From Solitalea canadensis DSM 3403 (GTDB lineage: Bacteria; Bacteroidota; Bacteroidia; Sphingobacteriales; Sphingobacteriaceae), in NCBI RefSeq assembly GCF_000242635.2, contig NC_017770.1, positions 5,034,669 to 5,098,668 of the forward strand: a DNA stretch of 64,000 bases, given 5' to 3'. Positions 36,829 through 47,283 of this stretch are shown piece after piece (position 1 is the first letter of the stretch; each line of letters begins with the position of its first letter). The position numbers and the translations under genes were made by a program. The notes under the pieces are model-generated. The model worked only from the letters and a program-made list of their open reading frames with translations. It had not been told where the DNA came from and ran no database searches.

Positions 36829-36863
36829 AAAAAGCCGCCCCGGTTCAACCTGGGCGGCTTTTT
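36829..36863 (+). terminator. Terminator between the transglycosylase pair and the beta-barrel gene
   Basis: AAAAAGCCGCCC and GGGCGGCTTTTT form a strong stem with poly-A and poly-T flanks, so it can serve both convergent genes. Confidence 0.9.
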
Positions 36864-36891
36864 GTTTTATTATCAGCTGATTTTGACTTTC

Positions 36892-39564
36892 TTATCGCGG
36901 AGGCCCACCGGCAGATTTAAATCCACCTAAATTATAGTTAAGACCAACTCTGATCACACGGCTGATCGTTTGATTCTTACTAGTCTGAACAAACTGTCCT
37001 GAAGTAATCCTTGCCGCATTGCGGGTATTAAATAAATCGTCGGCACTCAACGTGAAGTTAAGTTTTCTGTTCAGGAAGCTTTTTCTCAAGTCAGCTCCAG
37101 CAGTAACATAGCCTTTGGTATAACCCTGAACAAATGCCTGTGGTCCAAAATAACGAATATTAGCTCCAAAGTTCCAGTTTTTAGGCAATGTTAATCTTGC
37201 GTCAGCATTACCATTATAACTATACCTGTCACGGTTTTGCTCACTTTGTAGCCTGTTCGTAAAGATATTCCTGTTAACACCTGCTCCAGCATTGATATTC
37301 AGCTTTCCTGCAAAAAACATGATGCTACCATTTACGTCAACACCCCATGCTTTATTTTGACCCAGGTTGAAATAAGTAGTATTAGAGATATTCCTTGGGC
37401 CAACAACTGTATAGCTGGTAATCATATCATCTGTTTGACGGTAATACAATGAGGTACCAATGCTTCCCACACCGGTAAAACGGTTATAACCCAACTCGAA
37501 AGTGTTACCGCGGGAAGGATTAAGATTGATATTACCTTCTTTTATATTTAACGGATCTGTTATATTGACATAAGGATTAAGCTGGTCCATTGTTGGGCGG
37601 TTAATCCTGTTGCTGTAACCAAAACGCAAACTCTGTATATCATCAATTTTATACATTACGTTTATGCTTGGATGGAGAGTCAGAAAAGGTTTATCAAAGT
37701 CTTTATCGGGAGAAACAAGGTTATTAACAACCAGATTGTATTGTTCCAGACGTAAACCTGCTGTAATGGTAAATTTACCTAACGATTGTGTGAACTGAAG
37801 ATATCCCGAACTAATCAAATCATTTTTATCGAAGTCATTACGAAGTGAATCAACTTCATTAAAGCCATTGCTGCCTAATGTGTCGATCCTATAACGGTTC
37901 ATGTCTAGTGATAAGTCTGAGCTAATACCCGCTTCAAAACGGCTTTTATTCTGATTGAAAGGCCAAATTAAATCAGCCTTAAAGTTGATTGAATTAGTGT
38001 AATCACGGCTATAGGTTCTTTGTAATGTAGTGTCATTGACAGGAACGTACTCCTTTACAAAATTGTACTGATCGTAATTGCTGTTACTTGTGCGATTCGT
38101 TCTAGAATAGTTGATCTCCGTTTTAAACTCCTTCATGCTTTGGAAACTAAATGCATTCATTCCACGGCCTCCACCCATGCCTCTGCCTCCACCACCGGCA
38201 TTTCCCATCATCGGAACAACAGCTCCTCCGCCGGCACGTTGAACCATATCTCGCATTCCTTGAGGATTATTTTGCATAACACGGCGTAAAGAATCTGCCA
38301 TGCCAGGGTTTTTCTGCATTACAATTCGCATTGAGTCGGACATCTTGGTCATTCGTTCTGCTGCTTTCTGCTGACCCTTATCCATGAAAACATGGCGATA
38401 ACCAACACCAGCTTTCATCGTCAGATTGTCACTTCCCGAAGAAGTAATTCTATTGAAATTACGGTACTGAATTTTATCCTTATCAAGTTGATTACTTAGT
38501 GAACTGTTGTAATTATCATTGTTGCTAACCGTAAGTCCAAGATTAAATGTCATACTGTTAGCCGGATTGAAACGATACGTATTATTAGAAAATAAGTTAT
38601 GATTCTGAGCGCTATTGTTACCAATGCTCGACTGGTTTAAATAAGTAGTGCCGTTTACACTAAAGTTTTCACGTTGTAATTCGCTTGCCGTATTATTACT
38701 AAATGGGCTGTAATTATAATTGTTAAAGCTGGAGAATTTGCGTGTATAATAATTAGCACTTAAGCGGCCACTATAACGATTTCGGGTATTAGCATTAAAG
38801 CCTACAACTGCACTACTGCCACGCAGCCCTGCACGGTTCTTGGTTACAATATTGATGATACCACCAGACCCTTCGGCACTGTACTTTGCGGACGGACTAG
38901 TTAGTACTTCAATCTTTTGCAACGCACTTGCTGGTATCATATCCAGCACCTTTGAAAGCTCTGTTGGTTCTCCATCGACTAATACTTTAATATCACTGCT
39001 TCCTCTTATCGAAATTTTTCCATCACCATCTACCTGTACGGAAGGAATGCGTTGTAATGCTTCAACAGCAGTGGCTCCAGAGTTTTGCAAACTTTCTTCC
39101 ACATTATACGTTACTCCTTCAGCACCAACCTGAAAAGGGCTTCGTTGTGCTGTAACAGTAACTTCATTAAGCTTGTTGGAAGTTTGTTTAAGCTTCAGAT
39201 CACCAATGTCTATAGTAGGTTTACCTTCATTGATAGCGATATTGTTTAAAGTAATGGTTTCATACCCAACGTAGCTAATAGTGATTTTATAAGCACCAAA
39301 TGGAATTTTTTGGAAAAGAAATTCGCCACTCTCATTGGTATAAGTACCTTTTGAAGCTGCCGTTTCAGTTGATTTTAATAGGGAAATAGTTACAAAATCT
39401 AACGCTTGCTGCGTTTGTGAGTCGATAATTTTACCTGAAATTTTCCCTGAAGTGGCAACTTTGGTTGAAGTGTTATTTTGGGCATTAGCTGAAAACGCTG
39501 CCAAGATGAATAGAATAAGTAAGATTCCCAGTTTCTTACTAAATGATAATAAAGTCAATTTCAC
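36892..39564 (-). CDS. Outer-membrane beta-barrel protein of the TonB-dependent receptor type
   Basis: 890 residues. Signal peptide (to about residue 28, ANAQ), a CarboxypepD_reg-like domain (about 40-125: GKISGKIIDSQTQQALDFVTI), a plug-like domain (about 130-230 with VQVDGDGKISIRGSSDIKVLVDG cut short here to its core VQVDGDGKISIRG), then a beta barrel ending near GLNYNLGG. The start is GTG at 39564, 21 bases after a -7 element. Residues roughly 400-470 form an unusual Met/Gly-rich insert with a repeated 14-residue unit. Substrate unknown; members of this family often lack a TonB box and are listed as outer_membrane_beta-barrel family. Confidence 0.88.
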   Translation of the reverse strand: MKLTLLSFSKKLGILLILFILAAFSANAQNNTSTKVATSGKISGKIIDSQTQQALDFVTISLLKSTETAASKGTYTNESGEFLFQKIPFGAYKITISYVGYETITLNNIAINEGKPTIDIGDLKLKQTSNKLNEVTVTAQRSPFQVGAEGVTYNVEESLQNSGATAVEALQRIPSVQVDGDGKISIRGSSDIKVLVDGEPTELSKVLDMIPASALQKIEVLTSPSAKYSAEGSGGIINIVTKNRAGLRGSSAVVGFNANTRNRYSGRLSANYYTRKFSSFNNYNYSPFSNNTASELQRENFSVNGTTYLNQSSIGNNSAQNHNLFSNNTYRFNPANSMTFNLGLTVSNNDNYNSSLSNQLDKDKIQYRNFNRITSSGSDNLTMKAGVGYRHVFMDKGQQKAAERMTKMSDSMRIVMQKNPGMADSLRRVMQNNPQGMRDMVQRAGGGAVVPMMGNAGGGGRGMGGGRGMNAFSFQSMKEFKTEINYSRTNRTSNSNYDQYNFVKEYVPVNDTTLQRTYSRDYTNSINFKADLIWPFNQNKSRFEAGISSDLSLDMNRYRIDTLGSNGFNEVDSLRNDFDKNDLISSGYLQFTQSLGKFTITAGLRLEQYNLVVNNLVSPDKDFDKPFLTLHPSINVMYKIDDIQSLRFGYSNRINRPTMDQLNPYVNITDPLNIKEGNINLNPSRGNTFELGYNRFTGVGSIGTSLYYRQTDDMITSYTVVGPRNISNTTYFNLGQNKAWGVDVNGSIMFFAGKLNINAGAGVNRNIFTNRLQSEQNRDRYSYNGNADARLTLPKNWNFGANIRYFGPQAFVQGYTKGYVTAGADLRKSFLNRKLNFTLSADDLFNTRNAARITSGQFVQTSKNQTISRVIRVGLNYNLGGFKSAGGPPR

Positions 39565-39584
39565 GTATGTTAGTTTAGTTATTT

Positions 39585-39592
39585 CAAAGATA
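39585..39592 (-). promoter_or_regulatory. Predicted -7 promoter element of the beta-barrel receptor
   Basis: Minus strand TATCTTTG matches TAnnTTTG, 20 bases before the GTG start, and supports that start. Confidence 0.55.
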
Positions 39593-39720
39593 GATTTATA
39601 AAACGTAATAAGGTTTAAGGTAAGTATGCAACAATACAGTTACCCGGATTTTACTAAAAAAATAATCATGAGTATTGAATAACACGCAATATCAAACCCT
39701 TACCCGTAATATTATTTCCT

Positions 39721-39728
39721 TATCTTTG
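39721..39728 (+). promoter_or_regulatory. Predicted -7 promoter element upstream of uvrA
   Basis: TATCTTTG fits TAnnTTTG. It lies 117 bases before the uvrA ATG, leaving a leader long enough to hold a 27-codon ORF. Confidence 0.55.
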
Positions 39729-39738
39729 CGACCATATC

Positions 39739-39822
39739 ATGTTTCTTGCTAAAAAAACCAGCATTGAGTTTAGCACTCATGCAACAATGAAAGTTGTTTG
39801 GCTGGTTCTTGATGGCCATTAA
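39739..39822 (+). CDS. Possible 27-residue leader peptide upstream of uvrA
   Basis: An ATG ten bases after the -7 element opens 27 codons ending in TAA at 39820-39822, 23 bases before uvrA. The product would begin MFLAKKTSIEF. It may be a translated leader or chance; no homologue is recognised. Confidence 0.25.
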   Translation: MFLAKKTSIEFSTHATMKVVWLVLDGH

Positions 39823-39845
39823 TAACAGATCATCTTTCAGAAAAA

Positions 39846-42692
39846 ATGAGTGAAAATTTTACCGATTTAGGTGAGCAGGCCGAAGTTGAAGTTTACGGTG
39901 CCCGTGTTCATAATCTGAAAAATATAGATGTTTCCTTTCCTCGTAATAAGCTGGTTGTAATTACCGGACTGAGTGGTAGTGGAAAATCGTCATTAGCATT
40001 TGATACAATCTATGCTGAAGGGCAACGACGCTATATGGAAACATTTAGTGCCTACTCCCGTCAGTTTATGGGTGGTATGGAGCGTCCTGATGTGGATAAA
40101 GTGTCAGGCTTGAGTCCGGTAATTGCGATTGAACAAAAAACTACCTCTAAGAACCCTCGTTCAACGGTTGGAACAATTACAGAGATCTATGATTTTTTGC
40201 GCTTGTTGTATGCACGTATTGCGGATGCCTATTCGTACAATACCGGCGAGCTGATGCAAAAAATGTCGGAGGAACAAATTATCAATACCATTATGGAGCA
40301 ATATGATGGTAAGGGCATTAATATATTAGCTCCGGTTGTAAAGGGAAGAAAGGGTCATTATCGCGAACTGTTTGAGCAAATTCGCAAGCAAGGATATACG
40401 AAAGTTAGGGTCGATAATGAGATTTTGGATGTAACGCCCAAAATGCAGTTAGATCGTTATAAAATCCACGATATTGAGATTGTAATTGATAGGGTTGAAG
40501 CCAAAGCAGATAACCGAAAACGCATTGTTGATTCTGTTGCTGCTGCCATGAAACAAGCTAAAGGCATCATCAAAATTGCTGACAAGGAAAATAACGTTTC
40601 TCATTTCTCGAAGTTTTTGATGTGTCCGACTACAGGAATTTCTTATGATGAACCGCAGCCTAATACGTTCTCATTTAACTCACCATATGGCGCCTGTCCT
40701 AAATGCAGTGGACTAGGATATGTGTTAGAAGTCGACGAACATTCGGTAATACCCAATCCTAAGTTAAGCATTATAGAAGGAGGCTTAGCGCCTTTAGGAG
40801 AATACCGTGAAACATGGATGTTCCAAATGCTGAAGGCCTTAGCTAAGAAATATGAGTTCTCTCTATCGGCCCCAATTGAAAAATTGTCGCCGGAAGTAAA
40901 AGATATTATTCTTAACGGTGCTCCGGATATCATTTCAGTTCCTGTAAAGTACGGTAGTCACAACACTCAAAACTACCAGGTTACATTTGATGGTCTGATT
41001 AAAACACTGGAAGAACAGCAGGAAAACCGGAAGGATGATGAAAACGGAACGGATCTGGAAGGTTTCAGAACGCTTAGGGTTTGTCCGGAATGTCATGGCG
41101 CTCGTTTGAAAAAAGAAGCCTTGCATTTTAAAATTAATGATAAGAATATTTTTGAACTAAGCTGCATGGACGTAAGCACCTTGAAGCAATGGTTTGAAAA
41201 TATAGAAGAGCATTTATCGGAACGAAAAAATATTATTGCCCACGAAATTTTGAAAGAAATCAGGGCTCGTATTGGATTTCTTTTAGACGTTGGTTTAGTG
41301 TACCTGACGCTTGACCGAACAGCAAGAACACTTTCTGGTGGAGAAGCACAACGAATTCGTTTGGCAACGCAGATTGGTTCGCAATTGGTCAATGTGCTTT
41401 ACATCTTAGATGAACCAAGTATTGGGCTGCATCAGCGTGATAATACCCGTTTGATTGAAGCTTTAAAAAGTTTGCGAGATGTAGGCAATACTGTATTAGT
41501 GGTTGAGCACGATAAAGATATGATCATTGAGGCTGACCATGTAATTGATATGGGGCCTGCCGCGGGTGTGCATGGAGGAGAGGTTGTTGCTCAAGGACCT
41601 CCAGACCAATTGTTGAATTTTCACACGATAACAACCGATTATATAAACGGGGTTAAGGGTATTGAAGTTCCTGCAAAACGTCGGGATGGTAATGGTCACC
41701 TGTTAAAACTGATTGGGGCAAAAGGAAACAACTTAAGAAATGTTTCAGTTGAATTTCCTTTAGGTAAATTTATTGGAGTTACTGGAGTTTCAGGAAGTGG
41801 TAAATCAACTTTAATTACAGAAACTCTTTATCCAATTCTTAACCAATATTTCTTCAATGCAAAGAAGAAGCCATTGGAGTATTCAAAAATCGAAGGATTG
41901 GAACATATCGATAAGGTAATCGAAATTGACCAAACACCAATCGGACGTACACCTCGTTCAAACCCATCCACTTATACCGGAGTGTTTTCTGATATCAGGA
42001 ATTTGTATACGCAATTGCCTGAATCAAAAATCAGAGGATATAAACCCGGACGTTTTTCTTTCAACGTAAAAGGCGGAAGATGCGAAACCTGTCAGGGTGC
42101 GGGAATGAAGGTTATTGAAATGAACTTTCTGCCTGATGTGTTAGTGAAATGCGAAGAGTGCCAGGGAAAACGCTATAACCGTGAAACATTAGAGGTTCGT
42201 TATAAAGGCAAATCGATCAGTGATGTGTTGGATATGAGTGTAGAAGATGCTGTGCCGTTTTTTGAAAATATTCCTGCTATTTATCGTAAAATAAAAACAT
42301 TACTTGATGTCGGCTTAGGTTACATTACACTTGGGCAGTCATCGGTTACCTTGTCAGGAGGAGAGGCTCAGCGAGTTAAATTGGCTACTGAACTCTCTAA
42401 AAAAGATACGGGAAAAACATTTTACATTTTAGATGAACCAACAACAGGGTTGCACTTTGAAGATATTCGTGTGCTGTTGGGTGTATTGAATAAATTGGTG
42501 GAAAAAGGCAATACTGTTTTGGTTATTGAGCATAATCTGGATGTTGTTAAAGTAGCCGACCATGTCATTGATCTGGGACCTGAAGGTGGAAGAGGCGGTG
42601 GTACAATTGTGTTTGAAGGAACTCCCGAAGGATTGACTAAGAGTAAGAAAAGCTTTACCGGAGAATTTCTGAAAAAAGAAATGAACTTGTAA
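39846..42692 (+). CDS. uvrA: Excinuclease ABC subunit A
   Basis: 948 residues, standard UvrA length. Two ABC modules are visible: Walker [15 protein letters not shown] near residue 40 and [14 protein letters not shown] near 645, with signature [12 protein letters not shown] and [12 protein letters not shown] and Walker [12 protein letters not shown] and [11 protein letters not shown]. Zinc-binding Cys sets include CPKCSGLG and [16 protein letters not shown]. UvrA scans DNA for bulky damage and hands it to UvrB. nnr follows after 48 bases on the same strand. Confidence 0.98.
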   Translation: MSENFTDLGEQAEVEVYGARVHNLKNIDVSFPRNKLVVITGLSGSGKSSLAFDTIYAEGQRRYMETFSAYSRQFMGGMERPDVDKVSGLSPVIAIEQKTTSKNPRSTVGTITEIYDFLRLLYARIADAYSYNTGELMQKMSEEQIINTIMEQYDGKGINILAPVVKGRKGHYRELFEQIRKQGYTKVRVDNEILDVTPKMQLDRYKIHDIEIVIDRVEAKADNRKRIVDSVAAAMKQAKGIIKIADKENNVSHFSKFLMCPTTGISYDEPQPNTFSFNSPYGACPKCSGLGYVLEVDEHSVIPNPKLSIIEGGLAPLGEYRETWMFQMLKALAKKYEFSLSAPIEKLSPEVKDIILNGAPDIISVPVKYGSHNTQNYQVTFDGLIKTLEEQQENRKDDENGTDLEGFRTLRVCPECHGARLKKEALHFKINDKNIFELSCMDVSTLKQWFENIEEHLSERKNIIAHEILKEIRARIGFLLDVGLVYLTLDRTARTLSGGEAQRIRLATQIGSQLVNVLYILDEPSIGLHQRDNTRLIEALKSLRDVGNTVLVVEHDKDMIIEADHVIDMGPAAGVHGGEVVAQGPPDQLLNFHTITTDYINGVKGIEVPAKRRDGNGHLLKLIGAKGNNLRNVSVEFPLGKFIGVTGVSGSGKSTLITETLYPILNQYFFNAKKKPLEYSKIEGLEHIDKVIEIDQTPIGRTPRSNPSTYTGVFSDIRNLYTQLPESKIRGYKPGRFSFNVKGGRCETCQGAGMKVIEMNFLPDVLVKCEECQGKRYNRETLEVRYKGKSISDVLDMSVEDAVPFFENIPAIYRKIKTLLDVGLGYITLGQSSVTLSGGEAQRVKLATELSKKDTGKTFYILDEPTTGLHFEDIRVLLGVLNKLVEKGNTVLVIEHNLDVVKVADHVIDLGPEGGRGGGTIVFEGTPEGLTKSKKSFTGEFLKKEMNL

Positions 42693-42740
42693 TAAGGTGA
42701 AATTTTGGTTTGTGTAAATTGATGTAATTTTCAACTAACG

Positions 42741-44243
42741 ATGAAAAAGATTATCTCCGCAACACAAACTCGTGAGGCTGATGCCTATACCATAGCTCAT
42801 GAACCCATTGCCTCCATTGATTTGATGGAACGGGCGAGTAAGGCGTTTGTTCAACGATTTATGATTGAAGTACCTCACAAGCATACTTCAATTGCTGTTT
42901 ATTGTGGAACCGGTAATAATGGAGGAGATGGCCTGGCTGTAGCGCGCCTGCTAAATGCAGAGAAGTATAGAAATATAAGCGTTATTATTCTGCAACACAG
43001 TTTTAAAACAACTCCTGATTTTGAAGAAAACTTACGTCGACTAAAAAAAACATCAATTCAATATGAAATTATTCAGGATGGAATGGAGTTTCCTCCTAAT
43101 CAAGCTGAGGTAATTATTGATGCTATTTTAGGATCAGGCTTAAATAAACCTTTAGAAGGTAGTATTGCCCTTTGGGTTGAACAACTGAATGGTTTTGAAA
43201 AGAATGTCATTGCAGTGGATATCCCAACCGGGATGTTTGCTGATCAATTGATCGATAAAGATGCCGTCATCCTGAAATCAGATCTTGTTATTTCATTTCA
43301 ACGTCCAAAACTAAATTTTCTACTTCCAGAATCGTCACCGTTTATTAAGCAATGGGAAGTGGTTGACATTGGACTGGATGAGCACTTTATACAGCATTGT
43401 GTTAGCGATAAAGTTATTATAGAAGAGGCTGATATAAAAGAAATAATTAGGGTACGAGATAATTTTAGTTATAAAGGAACATACGGACATACACTAATTA
43501 TTGCTGGGCAACCGGAAACCATGGGCGCGGCATTGTTGTGCGCTGAAGCAAGCTTAAATACAGGAAGTGGCTTAACAACTGCGTTTATTCCTGCATCAGG
43601 GTTAACTGCCTTAAACAGCCGGTTACCTGAAGTGATGGCAATTCCCGATGACCATTCAAAAATCGATTGGAAAAATTATGATGCAATCGCTATAGGACCA
43701 GGTTTAGGAAAAAATCTTACAGCAAAGGAATTACTAAGCTTAACACTCCAGAACTTTAGAGGTTCAATTGTATTGGATGCCGATGCGTTGAACATGCTTT
43801 CGGATGATCAGTTATTGTTCAACCTTTTGCCTGAACAATCTATCATTACACCACATGTTAAAGAATTTGATCGTTTGTTTGGCGAGCACTTTAGTTGGCA
43901 TTCTAGGTTAATAACCATGCAGGAACAAGCCCGGGAACGGGATTTGATAATTGTACTTAAAAATCGGTATACGATCATTGCAACTCCTAACGGTTCCCTC
44001 TATTTTAATCTTACTGGAACGCCTGCGATGGCAACCGGAGGTTCGGGAGATGTATTAACAGGTGTTATAGCGTCATTATTAGCTCAAGGCTATTTCGCAC
44101 CACAGGCTGCAATTGCAGGAGTCTATTTACACGGGAAAGCGGGATGTGAAATTGTCAGAAGAATGGGAATAAATGTTATTCCTGCGAGCCAATTAGCCAC
44201 AGAGATAAACAAGGTAATGTATTCAATAGTAAAACACGATTAA
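42741..44243 (+). CDS. nnr: Bifunctional NAD(P)H-hydrate epimerase / ADP-dependent dehydratase
   Basis: 500 residues, the fused YjeF form. The N-terminal epimerase domain (about 1-215) has GTGNNGGDGLAVARLL; the C-terminal ADP-dependent dehydratase domain (about 225-500) has the Gly-rich AIGPGLG and GTPAMATGGSGDVLTG. Together they repair hydrated NADH/NADPH in the cytoplasm. Located 48 bases after uvrA, probably co-transcribed, though the functions are unrelated. Confidence 0.96.
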   Translation: MKKIISATQTREADAYTIAHEPIASIDLMERASKAFVQRFMIEVPHKHTSIAVYCGTGNNGGDGLAVARLLNAEKYRNISVIILQHSFKTTPDFEENLRRLKKTSIQYEIIQDGMEFPPNQAEVIIDAILGSGLNKPLEGSIALWVEQLNGFEKNVIAVDIPTGMFADQLIDKDAVILKSDLVISFQRPKLNFLLPESSPFIKQWEVVDIGLDEHFIQHCVSDKVIIEEADIKEIIRVRDNFSYKGTYGHTLIIAGQPETMGAALLCAEASLNTGSGLTTAFIPASGLTALNSRLPEVMAIPDDHSKIDWKNYDAIAIGPGLGKNLTAKELLSLTLQNFRGSIVLDADALNMLSDDQLLFNLLPEQSIITPHVKEFDRLFGEHFSWHSRLITMQEQARERDLIIVLKNRYTIIATPNGSLYFNLTGTPAMATGGSGDVLTGVIASLLAQGYFAPQAAIAGVYLHGKAGCEIVRRMGINVIPASQLATEINKVMYSIVKHD

Positions 44244-44311
44244 TCATTCAGTCAGGAAGAAAAATCAAAAAGGAATTGGTGTGATCAAACAAAAATCAGT
44301 GTAATCCAAAC

Positions 44312-45091
44312 CTATATTTTCCCCATTACGTACATTTTGTCCATAGAAGGGTTTCTGCTTCCGCCACGAGGTTCAAGCGTTACAGCAAATGCCTGAGCTC
44401 CTTTGATATCTTTCATTTTGAACATTGTTTTCTGGTTCTTCTTCACATCAAAAACTCCTGCATCAATTGGTTTTCCATCAACTATGGCCCACAGTTGATA
44501 TTGGTGCTCACTGTCATTTTCAGGTAGGTTAAGCATATCAACCATCACATTGGCACTTTTACTATTCCAATAAACCATGATTTCATTTCCGGGGAAAGAA
44601 GAGGTTGATGCTAAATGAACTTTTTTTACATCGGGGTTGTGTAACACTCCACGGTAAGTATTCATGTCATCTTTCATGGATGCCATGCTAGCTGCTATTT
44701 GGGCATTAGATGCTTGCTCAGTCAGTAACTCACGTTGTGATGAACGCCAACGTTCCCAATAAGTAAAAGCCGCAATACTACTAATCAATAATAAGGTTAA
44801 GCAGGCCGCCATTCCATAGGCAAATAATCTCGTTGGGTAGAGAGGAATAATCGGTTTGTCTACTTTGGTATTGGTTATTTGAGACATGATCTGTTGCTTT
44901 GTAATCGAACTTGGCTCAATTCCCATTGCCAAAGATGTACTTTCATGATTTTCTTCAATTTTAGCCAGTTCCTCTGCAATTTCAGGGTAATTGGCCGCCA
45001 TGGCTATCACTTCCTGTGATTCAGCTTCTGAAAGAGCTCCGTAAACATACATTTCAAGTATCCCGGATTCAATATATTCTTTTACGTCCAC
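44312..45091 (-). CDS. Anti-sigma factor (RskA/anti-sigma-K-like)
   Basis: About 259 residues. An N-terminal anti-sigma domain (DVKEYIESGILEMYVYG onward, to about residue 80) is followed by one transmembrane helix (about 88-110), a short coiled coil, and a periplasmic RskA-like domain (GNEIMVYWNSKS ... YQLWAIVDGKPIDAGVFDV). It should hold the ECF sigma factor at the membrane. Starts are ambiguous: GTG at 45091 fits the family N-terminus, while TTG at 45103 would overlap the sigma stop as TTGA. Either way it is translated directly after the sigma gene. Confidence 0.88.
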   Translation of the reverse strand: MDVKEYIESGILEMYVYGALSEAESQEVIAMAANYPEIAEELAKIEENHESTSLAMGIEPSSITKQQIMSQITNTKVDKPIIPLYPTRLFAYGMAACLTLLLISSIAAFTYWERWRSSQRELLTEQASNAQIAASMASMKDDMNTYRGVLHNPDVKKVHLASTSSFPGNEIMVYWNSKSANVMVDMLNLPENDSEHQYQLWAIVDGKPIDAGVFDVKKNQKTMFKMKDIKGAQAFAVTLEPRGGSRNPSMDKMYVMGKI

Positions 45092-45099
45092 AGCTAAAA

Positions 45100-45630
45100 T
45101 CAATTAAAAAATTTACGTAATTCCATAATTGCCATGCGCAACCGGGTTTTCACGGTTCCTAATGGAATATTTAATTCTTCCGCAACTTCACTTTGTTTAA
45201 AACCCTGGAAGTATATCATTTCCACAATAGCCTTTTGATCGGGTTTCAGGTTTAGCAATAAATCCTTGATTCCGATGTGCTCTGGTGAAAGTGAAACATT
45301 GTTCAGATAATCAATAGTATTTACGTTGTTATCCAAATCCTGGTTTTTACTATCATTCCGGAAAGATTTAGAACGAAGCCTGTCTATCGCTTGGTTACGG
45401 GCTATATTGGCCATCCAAGTGAATAAACGTCCCTTTGATACATCATAACTTACCGCCTTTTCCCAAATCTTCAGAAAAACCTCCTGCAATACATCATTGG
45501 CTTCTTCTTCTGATTGAACTATCCGAAAGATTATACCATTTAATGCGGATGAATACATATTGTACAAGGCCTCAATTGCTAGCTTCTGTTTTTGCTTCAG
45601 CCCGGTAACAAGTTCATCTTCCGATAGCAT
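45100..45630 (-). CDS. ECF-type RNA polymerase sigma factor
   Basis: 176 residues from the ATG at 45630 (TTG at 45645 is the only other possible start, as an in-frame TGA precedes it). Region 2 includes EEANDVLQEVFLKIWEKA and FTWMANIARNQAIDRLRS; region 4 has the helix-turn-helix KQSEVAEELNIPLGTVKTRL. It resembles the SigK-type ECF group that pairs with RskA anti-sigma factors, matching its neighbour. It lies 33 bases after lipA on the same strand, so it could be read from the lipA transcript. Confidence 0.93.
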   Translation of the reverse strand: MLSEDELVTGLKQKQKLAIEALYNMYSSALNGIIFRIVQSEEEANDVLQEVFLKIWEKAVSYDVSKGRLFTWMANIARNQAIDRLRSKSFRNDSKNQDLDNNVNTIDYLNNVSLSPEHIGIKDLLLNLKPDQKAIVEMIYFQGFKQSEVAEELNIPLGTVKTRLRMAIMELRKFFN

Positions 45631-45662
45631 TAAACGTTTCTTCAAGTGAAATCAGGTTAGAT

Positions 45663-46541
45663 TTATAATGGGAACAAATGTTTCTCAGCGTGATACGAAG
45701 AACGAACCAATGGTCCACTTTCAACATATCTGAATCCTTTAGCCAACCCAACTTCTTTGTATCGCGCAAATTGGTCAGGGTGGATAAATTCAATAATTGC
45801 GTGGTGATTTTTTGTTGGTTGTAGATATTGTCCGACAGTTAAAATATGAACACCAGCTTCCAGTAAATCATCCATTGCCTCAAAAACCTCATCTTCGGTT
45901 TCTCCAAAGCCCAGCATAATACCAGATTTTGTACGTAAGCCGGCTTGGTTGATACGTTTAAGACATTCTAAGCTACGATCATATTTAGCCTGAATTCTGA
46001 TTTCTTTGGTTAAACGACGAATAGTTTCAATATTATGAGAAACTACCTCTGGTTTTTCAGCTAAAACACGTTCTAAGTTATCCCATTGGCCTTTAAAGTC
46101 GGGTAAAAGGGTTTCCATAGATGTTTGCGGACTTTTTTCTCGAATAGCACGAATAGTTTCTGCCCAAATGGTAGAACCACCATCTTTCAAGTCGTCACGA
46201 TCCACTGAAGTGATAACGCAATGCTTTACCTGCATTAACGCTACTGAACTAGCCACACGTTCAGGCTCTTCAAGATCTACTGCCAAAGGGCGTCCTGTGG
46301 CTACTGAACAAAAAGAACAAGAGCGAGTACATATATTTCCCAGGATCATAAAGGTTGCAGTTCCTGCTCCCCAGCATTCGCCCATGTTGGGACAATTACC
46401 GCTTTCACAAATAGTGTGGAGTTTGTGACCATCTACCAGTGAGCGAACATGTGCATATTCTTTACCGGTTGGCAATTTTACGCGCAACCAGTCTGGTTTT
46501 TTTATTTTGGGTTCGGCTTTAACTACCGGTAATTCAATCAT
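45663..46541 (-). CDS. lipA: Lipoyl synthase
   Basis: 292 residues, standard length. The auxiliary cluster ligands are Cys45, Cys50 and Cys56 ([12 protein letters not shown]); the radical-SAM cluster ligands are Cys71, Cys75 and Cys78 (CTRSCSFC). The conserved C-terminal RSSYHAEK contributes the serine ligand of the sacrificed cluster. LipA inserts two sulfurs into octanoyl groups on GcvH and E2 subunits; gcvH is at 14729. Followed by the sigma/anti-sigma pair. Confidence 0.97.
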   Translation of the reverse strand: MIELPVVKAEPKIKKPDWLRVKLPTGKEYAHVRSLVDGHKLHTICESGNCPNMGECWGAGTATFMILGNICTRSCSFCSVATGRPLAVDLEEPERVASSVALMQVKHCVITSVDRDDLKDGGSTIWAETIRAIREKSPQTSMETLLPDFKGQWDNLERVLAEKPEVVSHNIETIRRLTKEIRIQAKYDRSLECLKRINQAGLRTKSGIMLGFGETEDEVFEAMDDLLEAGVHILTVGQYLQPTKNHHAIIEFIHPDQFARYKEVGLAKGFRYVESGPLVRSSYHAEKHLFPL

Positions 46542-46720
46542 ATTAATCTCAATATCTTATATGGTAAAACCCTAAATCCGCTAAATTGTTGGGTGGAATT
46601 TCAAAATGCAAATATCCTGATTAATGTACGATTTTAAAAGCACAATTACAGTTTGATTACGGAAGTATAAATTTGTGACGTTCAGTTAACATGCATGTTC
46701 GATAATAAACACTTAAAATC

Positions 46721-46728
46721 TATATTTG
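46721..46728 (+). promoter_or_regulatory. Predicted -7 promoter element of the OsmC gene
   Basis: TATATTTG matches TAnnTTTG, 17 bases before the ATG at 46746 and downstream of the earlier ATG at 46695, which it therefore argues against. Confidence 0.6.
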
Positions 46729-46745
46729 GGCTCAATAATAAAAGT

Positions 46746-47150
46746 ATGGCAACAGTTAAAACAATTTATAAAGGCGATTTACGTACTGAAGCGACGCATT
46801 TACAGTCGGGCACTAAAATTATAACAGACGCACCTACTGATAATAATGGTAAGGGTGAAGCCTTTTCTCCAACTGATTTAGTTGCAGCAGCTTTAGGAAG
46901 TTGTGCAATGACAATTATGGGAATAGTGGCGAACAGAGAAAATATTGACCTTACGGGAACAGATTTTTCTGTTGTTAAAGTAATGGGAGCTGAGCCCAGG
47001 AGAATTTCTGAAATTCAGGTAGAGTTTAATTTTCCTGAGTTAGCAATCGATGATCGTCAGCGGAAATTACTGGAAAATGCAGCATTAACCTGTCCGGTAG
47101 CTAAAAGTTTAAAAGAGGAGTTGGTGCAGTCACTTAGATTTAACTGGTAG
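46746..47150 (+). CDS. OsmC family peroxiredoxin-like protein
   Basis: 134 residues from ATG 46746. The OsmC/Ohr fold is shown by FSPTDLVAAALGSCAMTIMG and ALTCPVAKSL, which place the two redox Cys residues. OsmC proteins reduce organic hydroperoxides. A longer reading from 46695 adds 17 residues (MFDNKHLKSIFGLNNKS), but the promoter lies inside that extension. It is divergent from lipA and shares a terminator with the convergent ytxJ. Confidence 0.9.
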   Translation: MATVKTIYKGDLRTEATHLQSGTKIITDAPTDNNGKGEAFSPTDLVAAALGSCAMTIMGIVANRENIDLTGTDFSVVKVMGAEPRRISEIQVEFNFPELAIDDRQRKLLENAALTCPVAKSLKEELVQSLRFNW

Positions 47151-47221
47151 TCTTCCTAAGTCACTAAAGTGGTGAGCCTTTTAAGGTCGGATTTAAACGA
47201 CATTAGAAATAACGAAGAGCT

Positions 47222-47263
47222 TAAAATAAAAAGAGGAGACCTAGGTCTCCTCTTTTTATTTTA
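47222..47263. terminator. Bidirectional terminator, perfect 42-base palindrome
   Basis: Bases pair from 47222/47263 to the centre at 47242/47243 without mismatch: AAAAAGAGGAGACC facing GGTCTCCTCTTTTT. It serves the converging osmC-like and ytxJ genes. Confidence 0.92.
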
Positions 47264-47283
47264 CATAAATGTCAATTATTATC

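Noticed and set aside
46695-46745. N-terminal extension of the OsmC protein from the first ATG
   Set aside because: The TATATTTG promoter element lies downstream of that ATG, and OsmC proteins start at the MATVKTIYKG segment.
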